Shown here: in pieces, positions 28,369 through 38,176 of the stretch | Numbering within the stretch: position 1 is the first letter of the stretch | Layout of the letters: each line of letters opens with the position of its first letter | Assembly: GCF_900101345.1 (NCBI RefSeq) | Contig: NZ_FMUX01000010.1 | Location: 165,091 to 229,090, forward strand | From: Desulfoluna spongiiphila | Lineage (GTDB): Bacteria; Desulfobacterota; Desulfobacteria; Desulfobacterales; Desulfolunaceae | Reading direction: 5' to 3' | DNA length: 64,000 bases | Notes under the pieces: model-generated | Told to the model about the DNA's origin: nothing | The model's input: the letters and a program-made list of their open reading frames with translations, nothing else | The model's database searches: none | Translations under genes and position numbers: made by a program

Positions 28369-28470
28369 GTGGGGCACCTTGAAACCCTATGGAGATTCGC
28401 TTGACTTTGACCGGAAGAACTCCGGCGGTAAGGGCTCCTCAGGAAAAATCACACTCGCCTTTCCTTCAGA
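28369..28470 (+). repeat. Composite repeat pieces shared with the 52 kb region
   Basis: AAGGTGGGGCACCTTGAAAC and CCTATGG are close to the module at 52002-52045. A following stretch (TTGACTTTGACCGGAAGAAC) resembles TTGATCTTAACCGGAATAAC at about 52165-52190. Confidence 0.65.
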
Positions 28471-28551
28471 GCTCATGAGGAGGCCTTCCACGGGCGAAGC
28501 CCGTAAGCAAATGTGGAGGGGCTTTAGCTCCGGAGCATTTGGAACCTGTGC

Positions 28552-29121
28552 TTACGCCCCGCCGTCGTTGTCAAACGAGGGTTTGCAGAGGATCTCACGG
28601 ATTTTCATCTTGAAGAAATCGGCGGTGTTCACGGCGCGCAGGACCACGGCGGTATCGGCGCCTTTGCCGGAGCCACCCACGCAGATAACGTTCTCGCCGG
28701 TGCGGATGAGACCGGCGTCGGCGGCCATGAGGCTCACCTCAACGGCCACTTTGAGGCCGGCTCCGAAGAGCTTCAAGGTTTCTGCAATGACCTCGTCCAC
28801 CTGGTAGGTGTTGAACCGCAGGCGCACGGCGCGCCCCATGCCGAAAAAGGTGTGGCCGCAGGTGAGGACCTTTACGCCGGAGGCTTCGAGCTGCGTCCGG
28901 GTGTCCGGGGCCAGCTCCTGGACATTGGGCCCTTTAAGGCCCGTGAAGTGGGTGACGGCAACCACATCAAACCCGTCAAGGATCTCTGCGGCCCGCTCCG
29001 CCGTGTACCCTCGGGTCGTGGCCAGAACGCAGGTTTTGATGCCCAGGGCCTCGCCTTTTTCTTTCACGCACCGCAAGACATCATCGGTGTTTGTTTTTCC
29101 GGGTTCTTTAAAAAGAATCAT
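28552..29121 (-). CDS. Pyruvate-kinase C-terminal-domain-like protein (PK_C)
   Basis: A stand-alone 189-aa protein resembling the C-terminal (allosteric) domain of pyruvate kinase without the catalytic barrel. Features are TNTDDVLRCVKEKGEALGIKTCVLATTRG at the N terminus and VCVGGSGKGADTAVVLRA near the C terminus, a phosphate-binding-like loop. Its ATG shares four bases (ATGA, 29118-29121) with the stop of the upstream decarboxylase, so the two are translationally coupled. Function unknown; a regulatory or small-molecule-binding role is inference. Confidence 0.8.
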   Translation of the reverse strand: MILFKEPGKTNTDDVLRCVKEKGEALGIKTCVLATTRGYTAERAAEILDGFDVVAVTHFTGLKGPNVQELAPDTRTQLEASGVKVLTCGHTFFGMGRAVRLRFNTYQVDEVIAETLKLFGAGLKVAVEVSLMAADAGLIRTGENVICVGGSGKGADTAVVLRAVNTADFFKMKIREILCKPSFDNDGGA

Positions 29122-30803
29122 ATTGCATCTTCCCGATTACGGCCCTTGCGGGTTGAGGTACCCCTGAGCCAGTCTGCGTAGAGGGCTTCCTGTTCGTCCA
29201 GGATATCACGAAGGACATCCATGGTGGTCAACGGGTTCATGAGGACGCTTCGCAGCACCACGACCTTGCCTTCGGGAAATCCGGGAAAGACGGTCTCCAG
29301 TTCAAGGACGGTGCGGGAAACAAAGCTGTTGCCCGCCTCCCTCTGTTCCTGCTGAAGGGCTCGGTTGACCTCGTTGAAATGTTCGTTGAGTTCAAGGATC
29401 CGCTCGGGGGAGGCCTGGGCCATCTCCTCCTGGAACGGGGCGGGACAGACGCGATAGGTGAGGATGTTGAGCTCCGGTCGGGTCACCAGCTGGAAGATGC
29501 CCCGACGCTCAATCTCTTCGGCAAAGCTTCGGGCCAGTTCGATGCCGTGGTCGATGAGCATGCCGTATCCCCGGCTGCCCATGATCTTAAAGGCGCTGTC
29601 CAAAATCAGGCAGTTTGCCTCCCGGGAACCGGAGAGGGTCTTGCTGCCCAGGTCCACGCTTCCTTTGCGAATGATGTAGTTGGCGTGATAAGCCACGGCG
29701 TCCAGGCTGGTGGGATCTTTGAAAAAGACCATGCCCGTACTCATGGGCATGTAAAACTGCTTGTGGCCGTCGATGGTGACGGAGTCGACCTGTTCGATGC
29801 CCTTTAAAAGGTGGGCGTAGGTCTCGCTCATGAGGGTGGGGCCACCCCAGGCCGCGTCGGCATGGAGGTAAATGCCCTCTTTCCGGCACAGGGCGCTGAT
29901 CTCGGGGATGGGGTCCACGTTGCCGGTCTCGGTGGTGCCGGCAACGGTCACCACGGCGGCCACCCGGGTTCGTCCTTCCTTTTTAAAGCCCTCGATCATC
30001 TCGGCCAGGCGATCCACCCGCATGCGGTTGGTTCTGTCCACCGGAACAGGGATGATGTTGCCGTTGCCGATGCCCAGGATCCCCCCGCATTTGCGCAGGG
30101 AGTAGTGGCACCTTCGGGAGACAAGGATCACGCATCGGTCGATGTTGTGGGCGGCATAGGCGGCGGGCAGGCCCTCGACTTCGACGCCCTCAAAGGCCCC
30201 CACAGGCCCCAGCGCCCTGTTTCGGGCCACCCAGAGGGCGGTGAGGTTGGCCGTGGTGCCCCCTTCGGTGAAGGAGCCCAGGGAGGTGTGGGTGTTCTGG
30301 ACATGCTCCCGGTAAAAAGCCTCATCCTTTTGATAGATGATGCGATGCACCTTGGCCACCACCTGCTTCTCCACCACGGAGAGCATTTTGGAGGTCTCCA
30401 GTTTGACCACGTTCTGGTTCAGGGCGGCCACGATGGCTTTGAGATGCACCATAAAATAGGGAATGGCTGCCGTCATGTGCCCCACAAAATAGGGCGAGGC
30501 CACGTTCACGGCGTGGGGCGCGATCTCTTCGAAGACTCCGCTGACCACATCGGCCAGGCGTTTTTCCGGCAGGCTGTTCATCACCGTGTCGGTGCACCGG
30601 TCGGAAATCTCCTTTAAGCTGACAGCCTCGGTGATCCCCACGTTCTGAATCAGAAAATCGTGGAGTTCAAACAGGATCTGCCGCATATGGTGAACCAGAA
30701 CATCCCGTGTTTTTTCATCTTCCGGGCAGGTAAACACCCGAATCAGGTTGACCCACTCCTGCTTCATCCCGTCGCTTTTTTCTGCACTGACCTGCTCTTC
30801 CAT
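29118..30803 (-). CDS. PLP-dependent decarboxylase, candidate aspartate 1-decarboxylase (PanP-like)
   Basis: A group II PLP decarboxylase. The product from the ATG at 30803 is 561 aa. The PLP lysine is in DSVTIDGHKQFYMPMSTG, the cofactor Asp in IYLHADAAWGG, and GSFTEGGTTANLTALWVARNRAL forms the phosphate-binding region. Overall it resembles the PanP subgroup that makes beta-alanine for pantothenate/CoA in bacteria lacking PanD, rather than classical glutamate decarboxylase. The substrate is not proven by sequence. A start at 30983 would add a non-conserved leader; AAGGGG before 30803 supports the shorter form. It overlaps the PK_C-like gene by 4 bp. Confidence 0.83.
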   Translation of the reverse strand: MEEQVSAEKSDGMKQEWVNLIRVFTCPEDEKTRDVLVHHMRQILFELHDFLIQNVGITEAVSLKEISDRCTDTVMNSLPEKRLADVVSGVFEEIAPHAVNVASPYFVGHMTAAIPYFMVHLKAIVAALNQNVVKLETSKMLSVVEKQVVAKVHRIIYQKDEAFYREHVQNTHTSLGSFTEGGTTANLTALWVARNRALGPVGAFEGVEVEGLPAAYAAHNIDRCVILVSRRCHYSLRKCGGILGIGNGNIIPVPVDRTNRMRVDRLAEMIEGFKKEGRTRVAAVVTVAGTTETGNVDPIPEISALCRKEGIYLHADAAWGGPTLMSETYAHLLKGIEQVDSVTIDGHKQFYMPMSTGMVFFKDPTSLDAVAYHANYIIRKGSVDLGSKTLSGSREANCLILDSAFKIMGSRGYGMLIDHGIELARSFAEEIERRGIFQLVTRPELNILTYRVCPAPFQEEMAQASPERILELNEHFNEVNRALQQEQREAGNSFVSRTVLELETVFPGFPEGKVVVLRSVLMNPLTTMDVLRDILDEQEALYADWLRGTSTRKGRNREDAI

Positions 30804-31270
30804 GCCCCTTCTCAAACCCCCTGTATCCAGACCCAACCATCCATCATGATGGCATATATCCCGTTTACGGAAAAATAACAACGACGACCGAAAAAAAAGG
30901 GGGTTCCACCCCCTTTTCGCCCGAAAAAACCCGGAAAAACCACCTGGACCCGTGTCCCCGTTCCCCCGATGCGGTCCCGGCACCGGGGAGGCTAAAAGCA
31001 GGGCATGGCCGTGTATCGACTAAAATATGTGAATACAGGGGCAATCCGATGCCTCTTTCTTGACAACCTTTTCATTATAGCCTAAATTTTGCTGGCTCAC
31101 AGCGGCATCCCCCCCGCCCAGTTTCCCCGCCACCGCAAACGGCCCGGGACACTCGGCATCCGGGCAAGGATTCCGCCCACCCCGTCAGGTGATCATTGCC
31201 GCCGACGGATGCACCTTAGAGACACAAGGGGCACGGCATCTGTGCCATGCAAAGGGACCTTTTTTTCACC
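30804..31270. other. 467-bp divergent intergenic region
   Basis: Between the decarboxylase (minus) and the GerMN gene (plus). It contains the promoter at 31060-31088, listed separately. No further gene recognised. Confidence 0.5.
31060..31088 (+). promoter_or_regulatory. Sigma-70-type promoter upstream of the GerMN gene
   Basis: TTGACA (31060-31065), 17-bp spacer, TAAATT (31083-31088). It lies about 180 bp before the probable start, leaving a long leader. Confidence 0.5.
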
Positions 31271-31846
31271 ATGACGGAAAACGGAAAAGGACAAACCGGG
31301 GTATTTCTTGCTGCGGGCGCCGCCACGCTGGTCATCGTGGTCCTGTTTTCCCTGTGGTCGGGCCCCGATGCCGCACCCCGGGAGACTGACCGCACCACCG
31401 TTCCGGCCAGACACTCAAGCCGCATCGAAGAGGAGAGTTTTTTCCTCTACTTTGCAGAGCGGGACGGCCGGTTCCTCACCTCCGAGGAACGCACCGTTTC
31501 TACAGCAAAGGACCCCTGGCAGCTGAGCCAGAAGATCATGGCCGCCCTCATCGACGGCCCTGACCGAGGCAGCGCCCGGACCCTGCCGGCGGAGACCCGC
31601 CTGCGGGCCCTGTACATCACCGAACCCAAGGTGGCGGTGGTGGACTTTTCCCGGGAAATCCGGGGGGAACCCCGCGGAGCTGCCTCCGAGCTGCTCACCG
31701 TCTATTCGGTGGTCAACTCCCTTTCGGTGAACATCCCGGAGATCGATGCCGTACGGATTCTCATTGAGGGCCAGCGGGCAGAGACCCTCTCCGGGCACAT
31801 CGACATCTCCGAACCCCTCACCCCCGACATGCTCCTGGTGAGATAG
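31271..31846 (+). CDS. GerMN-domain protein, membrane-anchored
   Basis: A 191-aa protein with one N-terminal transmembrane segment (FLAAGAATLVIVVLFSLW), a short linker, then a GerMN domain (about residues 50-180: WQLSQKIMAALIDGP...AVVDFSREIRGEPRGAASELLTVYSVVNSLSVNIPEIDAVRILIEGQ). GerMN domains occur in spore germination proteins and in many envelope proteins of non-sporulating bacteria. In this setting an envelope or peptidoglycan-linked role is likelier than germination. Translation could also start at 31247; 31271 is preferred because the upstream AAAGGGAC can serve it. Confidence 0.85.
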   Translation: MTENGKGQTGVFLAAGAATLVIVVLFSLWSGPDAAPRETDRTTVPARHSSRIEEESFFLYFAERDGRFLTSEERTVSTAKDPWQLSQKIMAALIDGPDRGSARTLPAETRLRALYITEPKVAVVDFSREIRGEPRGAASELLTVYSVVNSLSVNIPEIDAVRILIEGQRAETLSGHIDISEPLTPDMLLVR

Positions 31847-32126
31847 CAAAACCGGCTAAGGGGATGCACCGAAAACCCGACACACGACACGTAACAGCCC
31901 CACGACCCGTTCCGGAGACCCGGCTGTGACACCATAAATTAAGGCATAAATTGACGGACCCCGGGTAGCCCCCGTTCCGCTTACAAAAAAAGATCGAAAA
32001 AAAAGTCGACATCACAGGTGCCCTGGAACATTCGACCGGGGCGAGCTGGTGATCGATCGCATCGATGGTGAACCCCACCACCCCTTGCCTGACTTTTTTC
32101 GAGGCCATCAGGAAAAACACGCAGAC

Positions 32127-34166
<2,040 letters not shown>

Positions 34167-34200
34167 CGGGTCGCCACACGGCACCCACCCGCATAAAATA

Positions 34201-34240
34201 AAAAGGGCCGCTTCCCCATGGGAAAGCGGCCCTTTTGCTT
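34201..34240 (+). terminator. Terminator of the EF-G gene
   Basis: AAAAGGGCCGCTT pairs with AAGCGGCCCTTTT, a 13-bp stem extended by CCC/GGG in the loop, ending in a T tract. It is 35 bp past the stop. Confidence 0.9.
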
Positions 34241-34257
34241 TTGGTTCCATTCAGCTC

Positions 34258-34403
34258 AGAAAAGCTGGTTACGAATGCGCTTCGCCCCTCGTTCCTCGGG
34301 TCAAAGCACATCCGTATGTGGCTCATCGTACAATTGAGTTATGCCGTTAAAACCTGTTTGTCAAACGTTTCAAAAACTTGCCCCCGGCAGTGCCGCCGGA
34401 GGC
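34258..34403 (+). repeat. Dispersed structured repeat, copy E (5' end missing)
   Basis: It starts inside the second hairpin (TACGAATG...CATCCGTA with loop CCCCTCGTTCCTCGGG), continues to CTGTTTGTCAAAC and ends at GCCGCCGGAGGC (34392-34403). The left terminal repeat is absent. Confidence 0.82.
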
Positions 34404-34431
34404 TTGTTTCAGCTGAATCGTTACTTCGCTT

Positions 34432-35901
34432 TTAACCTTTCGCCTTTTCTCCTTCTTCATCAGGCACCGGCTCCTCGGCCTTCTCTTTCTTCTTCTTTTT
34501 CTTGCCCGTAATCGACACAAGGGCCTTTTCCACTTCCTTGCGGGAGACGTCGTCAGGCGCCATCTCCTTTGCGCGCTTCAGCTGGAACACGGCGTTGCGA
34601 AGATCCCCTGAAGCCCGATAGGAGAGGCCGAGGTGGTAGGCGGACTCATAGGCTTTGCCCAGTTTGGCATAGGCATTGCCCAGGTCGTAATGGGCCCGGG
34701 CCCCGGGACCGTAATCCCTTGCCAGGGGCAGGAGGCGGTCCACCGCCCCGTCGTGGTCCCCCTCTTCAATAAGGAGGCGCCCCATCCAGAGGTTGCTTTC
34801 AAAATCATCGGGATCCATGCTCAGGGCGCCCTCCAGCAGGCGGCGGGACTCCGCAAGCTTGCCCTGATGAAAATAGATCCAACCCAGCCCCTTGAGGGCA
34901 TCCTTGTCAAAGGCTCGTTTTTCAAGGACCCGCCGCATGTGAGCGGCTGCCTTGTCGTATTTCCCCATGCGATCCATGAGAAGGGCCAGGCCGTATTCGG
35001 TGTACAAGGGGGCATCTCCCCGTTCCATGGCGTTGAGAAACCGTTCTTCCGCCTGGTCCACCGGGGTGTACAGAGCCGTGAGCCGCGCCTTGATCTTCAG
35101 AAACTCCGACTGGTCGATGACCTTCCTTCGGGCGTCGAGTTCCTCTTTATGAGCCTCGATCCAGTTGCCGATATAGACAAGCCGGTCCTCCAGGGCGGGG
35201 TGGGTGGTGAGGTAGGTGGGGATCTCGGAGGGCCCGAACCACTGCTTGGAGCGGATGGTCTTAAGGGCCGTCAGCATCTCTTCGCCCCCGTAACCGGCCT
35301 CCATCATATACGTCATGCCCACCTGGTCGGCCTGCATTTCGTCCTCACGGCTGTAGGCAAGGGCAGCGCTCTGGGAGCCCGCCAGGGACCCCAGGGTCAG
35401 GGCTCCGGCGGCCTCGGAATTCCCCCCGGCCACCCCCACGAGGATACCGGCTGCCACACCGGCCAGGGTTCCCAGGCCGATCTTCTTGGAGCGCTCGATG
35501 CGATCGGAAATATGCCGGCTGTAGACATGGGAGATTTCGTGGGCCACGATGCCCGCCAGGGACTCTTCCGAGGGGAGGCCCTGGATCAGCCCGCTGTGAA
35601 AGAACACGTGCCCCCCGGGCCCTGCAAAGGCATTGTACACGTCGCTTTGCACCACATAAAAATGGTACTTGAAGTGCTGCTCCGGAAAAGCCGAGAGAAT
35701 GCGGTTCCCCAAGGTGTTGATGTAGTCGTTGACCACGGGATCATCCACAATAGGATACTGGGCACGTATCATCCGGATAAATTCTCCGGCCACTTCGCTC
35801 TCCTCGCGAATGGTGATGGCCGAGGCCACCTGACCGCAGAGAAACACACACATTATCGCCATGGAGACAGCCCGTATAAACGGTCGTCTTCGTTTTTTCA
35901 T
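34432..35901 (-). CDS. M48-family metalloprotease with C-terminal TPRs (BepA/YfgC-like)
   Basis: A periplasmic zinc protease/chaperone of the type that quality-controls outer-membrane proteins. Starting at 35901 (AGGTG upstream) it is 489 aa. It has an N-terminal signal (MAIMCVFLCGQVASA), the peptidase domain with HEISHVYSRH (HExxH), the downstream metal Glu in YSREDEMQADQVGMTYM, and then several tetratricopeptide repeats (about residues 285-460). The C-terminus is Lys/Glu-rich (KKKKKKEKAEEPVPDEEGE). The M48 plus TPR order matches BepA. Confidence 0.92.
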   Translation of the reverse strand: MKKRRRPFIRAVSMAIMCVFLCGQVASAITIREESEVAGEFIRMIRAQYPIVDDPVVNDYINTLGNRILSAFPEQHFKYHFYVVQSDVYNAFAGPGGHVFFHSGLIQGLPSEESLAGIVAHEISHVYSRHISDRIERSKKIGLGTLAGVAAGILVGVAGGNSEAAGALTLGSLAGSQSAALAYSREDEMQADQVGMTYMMEAGYGGEEMLTALKTIRSKQWFGPSEIPTYLTTHPALEDRLVYIGNWIEAHKEELDARRKVIDQSEFLKIKARLTALYTPVDQAEERFLNAMERGDAPLYTEYGLALLMDRMGKYDKAAAHMRRVLEKRAFDKDALKGLGWIYFHQGKLAESRRLLEGALSMDPDDFESNLWMGRLLIEEGDHDGAVDRLLPLARDYGPGARAHYDLGNAYAKLGKAYESAYHLGLSYRASGDLRNAVFQLKRAKEMAPDDVSRKEVEKALVSITGKKKKKKEKAEEPVPDEEGEKAKG

Positions 35902-36246
35902 GCACACCTCACATTGCGCTCGTTCCATGCCGGCCGGAAGGCCCCGTCGGGGCCAGTCATCCGCGGCAGGTTTCCTTTAAAATGTCATACCTTGCGCCAT
36001 GCGCCCTGTCTGTGATGCAGTGCACACCGGCGATCCTTCGACCCCGGCCCACACCACAGCCAGCTTACTTTAGCACACCCCCCACCGCCCCACAACCGGC
36101 CCCCGGGGCCACACGGCAAGACCCCGCAGGTCAGCCGCGCCCACCCCACAAGGAACTAACACCCCAATTATACAAGCAATACCTGCGCAACCGTTTTTTG
36201 CTCATTTTCTTTGCAAAACCCCTTTTTTATGCTAATCTCCTCGACC
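35902..36246. other. 345-bp divergent intergenic region (M48 protease / parA)
   Basis: It should hold promoters of both genes. An AT-rich run lies at 36185-36240, but I do not see a clear -35/-10 pair or a parS-like palindrome. Confidence 0.45.
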
Positions 36247-37005
36247 ATGGCACAGATTATCTGCATAGCAAACCAGAAAGGCGGCGTGGGTAAAACCACC
36301 ACATCCATCAACCTGGCGACGGCCTTGGCCAAGATCGGGAAACGCACTCTCCTTGTGGACTGCGACCCCCAGGCCAATGCCACCACCGGCATCGGAATCG
36401 ACAAAACAGCCCTCCGGCAAAACCTTTACCACGGGCTCATCGGTGACGTCGACGCCATGGAACTGGTTCACACCACGGCCGTGGAAGGACTTTCCGTTAT
36501 TCCGGCCCGGGTGGAGCTCATCGGCTTCGAGGTGGAGATGATGGCCCATGACGGCCGGGAGCTGGTGATGCGCGAGCTTTTGGACGAGGTGAAAGAGGCC
36601 TTTGATTACATCGTCATCGACTGCCCCCCCTCCTTGAGCCTGCTCACCCTCAACGCCATGGCGTCTGCCGACTCCATTCTGGTGCCCCTGCAGAGTGAAT
36701 TTTATGCCCTGGAAGGGCTCACACAGCTCATCGACACGGTGAAACGCATCAAGGCCAGCTTGAATCCGCGCCTTCGCATCAGCGGGATCCTTCTCACCAT
36801 GTTCGACCGCCGCACCAACCTCTCCTTTCAGGTGGCGGAGGAAGCTGAGAAACACTTCAACGACCTGGTCTTCACCACACGTATCCCGCGGAGCGTCCGG
36901 CTCTCCGAAGCGCCGAGTTACGGCGAACCCATCTTTCTGTACGACCCCTCCTCCGTGGGAGCCAAGAGTTACATGGCCCTGGCCAAAGAGGTGGTCGAGC
37001 GGTGA
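36247..37005 (+). CDS. parA: ParA-family chromosome-partitioning ATPase (Soj)
   Basis: A 252-aa ATPase that moves origin-bound ParB-parS complexes. The deviant Walker A is QKGGVGKTTTSINLA (residues 8-22), with VDCDPQANATTGIG, IDCPPSLSLLTLNAM (Walker B) and ILLTMFDRRTNLSFQVAEEA. Start chosen at 36247, giving MAQIICIANQKGG. It is directly followed by parB, the usual chromosomal pairing. Confidence 0.95.
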   Translation: MAQIICIANQKGGVGKTTTSINLATALAKIGKRTLLVDCDPQANATTGIGIDKTALRQNLYHGLIGDVDAMELVHTTAVEGLSVIPARVELIGFEVEMMAHDGRELVMRELLDEVKEAFDYIVIDCPPSLSLLTLNAMASADSILVPLQSEFYALEGLTQLIDTVKRIKASLNPRLRISGILLTMFDRRTNLSFQVAEEAEKHFNDLVFTTRIPRSVRLSEAPSYGEPIFLYDPSSVGAKSYMALAKEVVER

Positions 37006-37279
37006 TGACACCGTAAGCACCGACGCTTCCCGAGACGCCTTGACGTGATGTGTGTGGCACCATGAACCGTCACGAAAGCGCCCTTCCACCGCCGGCCCAT
37101 GGCCGGACCCGTCGGACGGAACGCCCCGTCCACCATTTCAGACACATGGCACCCGATTGCGGCAAGGCCCCATGCCGGACCTTGCCCGCCTTTTTGACCG
37201 GGGCCTTGAGCAGGCCCTGCTGCACAACGCCGCAGCAGGACCCATAACCTTCACCAAGAGAGACGGTGACCAAAAAGCC

Positions 37280-38176
37280 ATGACCACAACCGCCAAATCA
37301 CGAAAAAAAAAGGGCCTGGGCCGGGGACTCTCCGCCCTGATCCCGGAAAGCAGCCTGCAACTTGACGCGTCCACGGAATCGTCCCAGGAATTTTTTCGCT
37401 GCGACATCCACCGCATCAGCCCCAACCGGTACCAGCCCCGGCACACCTTTTCCGATGAAGAGCTCTCAGAGCTTGCCGACTCCATCCGGGAGCAAGGCAT
37501 CATCCAGCCCCTGGTGGTCCGTGCCGCGGAATCCGGTGCCTATGAACTGGTGGCCGGAGAGAGGCGCCTGCGCGCCGCAAGGCTTGCAGAGCTTGAAACA
37601 GTGCCCGTGGTGGTCCGCGAAGTCTCCGATGCCAAGCTCCTGGAGCTGGCCATCGTGGAGAACATCCAACGCGAAAACTTAAACCCCATCGAAGAGGCCG
37701 ACGCCTATCACCGCCTCATGGAGCTCTTCTCCCTCACCCAGGAAGAGATGGCCGCCAAGGTGGGCAAAAGCCGCCCGGCTGTTGCCAACTTCCTTCGCCT
37801 TCGCCAGCTCCCCCCGGAGATCAAGGCCTGCATCCGGGACGGCCGCCTCAGCATGGGCCACGCCCGGGCCCTTCTGGGCACGGACAACCCCCTCACCCAG
37901 AAAGAGGCCTTTCGCACCGTCCTTGAAAAAGCCCTCTCCGTCAGGCAAACCGAGGAGCTGGTACGCCGTCTCAAGGCCGACAGCAAAACCCATGAAAAAG
38001 AGCCCGAGGTCCCTTCCGCGTACCAACTTCAGCTCGACACCATTGCCGAGCGCCTGAGCCACCGGTTCGGCAACCGGGTCCAGATCAGCAAGCGGGGAAA
38101 AAAGGGACGACTTGAAATCGAATTTTACGGAGATGAGGATTTCAACCGACTCCTCACCCTTCTGGAACCTGCATAA
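37280..38176 (+). CDS. parB: ParB-family chromosome-partitioning CTPase (Spo0J)
   Basis: The parS-binding clamp protein. The frame is open from 37052, but the conserved protein begins with KKKGLGRGLSALIPE after the ATG at 37280, giving 298 aa. It has ISPNRYQPRHTFSDEELSELADSI, the CTP-binding motif VAGERRLRAARLA, a central helix-turn-helix (LTQEEMAAKVGKSRPAVANFLRL) and a C-terminal dimerisation region. Its TAA is immediately followed by the ATG of the IspH-UbiA gene. I saw no clear parS site in the window. Confidence 0.95.
   Translation: MTTTAKSRKKKGLGRGLSALIPESSLQLDASTESSQEFFRCDIHRISPNRYQPRHTFSDEELSELADSIREQGIIQPLVVRAAESGAYELVAGERRLRAARLAELETVPVVVREVSDAKLLELAIVENIQRENLNPIEEADAYHRLMELFSLTQEEMAAKVGKSRPAVANFLRLRQLPPEIKACIRDGRLSMGHARALLGTDNPLTQKEAFRTVLEKALSVRQTEELVRRLKADSKTHEKEPEVPSAYQLQLDTIAERLSHRFGNRVQISKRGKKGRLEIEFYGDEDFNRLLTLLEPA

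Larger units (their letters stand above)
27926..28551. other. 626-bp non-coding region rich in repeat modules
   Basis: Between trpS (start) and the PK_C-like gene (stop), both minus. It contains copy D of the structured repeat, then around 28369-28470 pieces shared with the 52.0-52.2 kb region. I recognise no gene in it. Confidence 0.6.

Noticed and set aside
37052..37279. N-terminal extension of parB
   Set aside because: The added 76 residues are unlike ParB, whose conserved start KKKGLGRGLSALI follows the ATG at 37280.
35902..38176. parS sites near parAB
   Set aside because: I looked for the TGTTTCACGTGAAACA-type palindrome and found no convincing match by eye.
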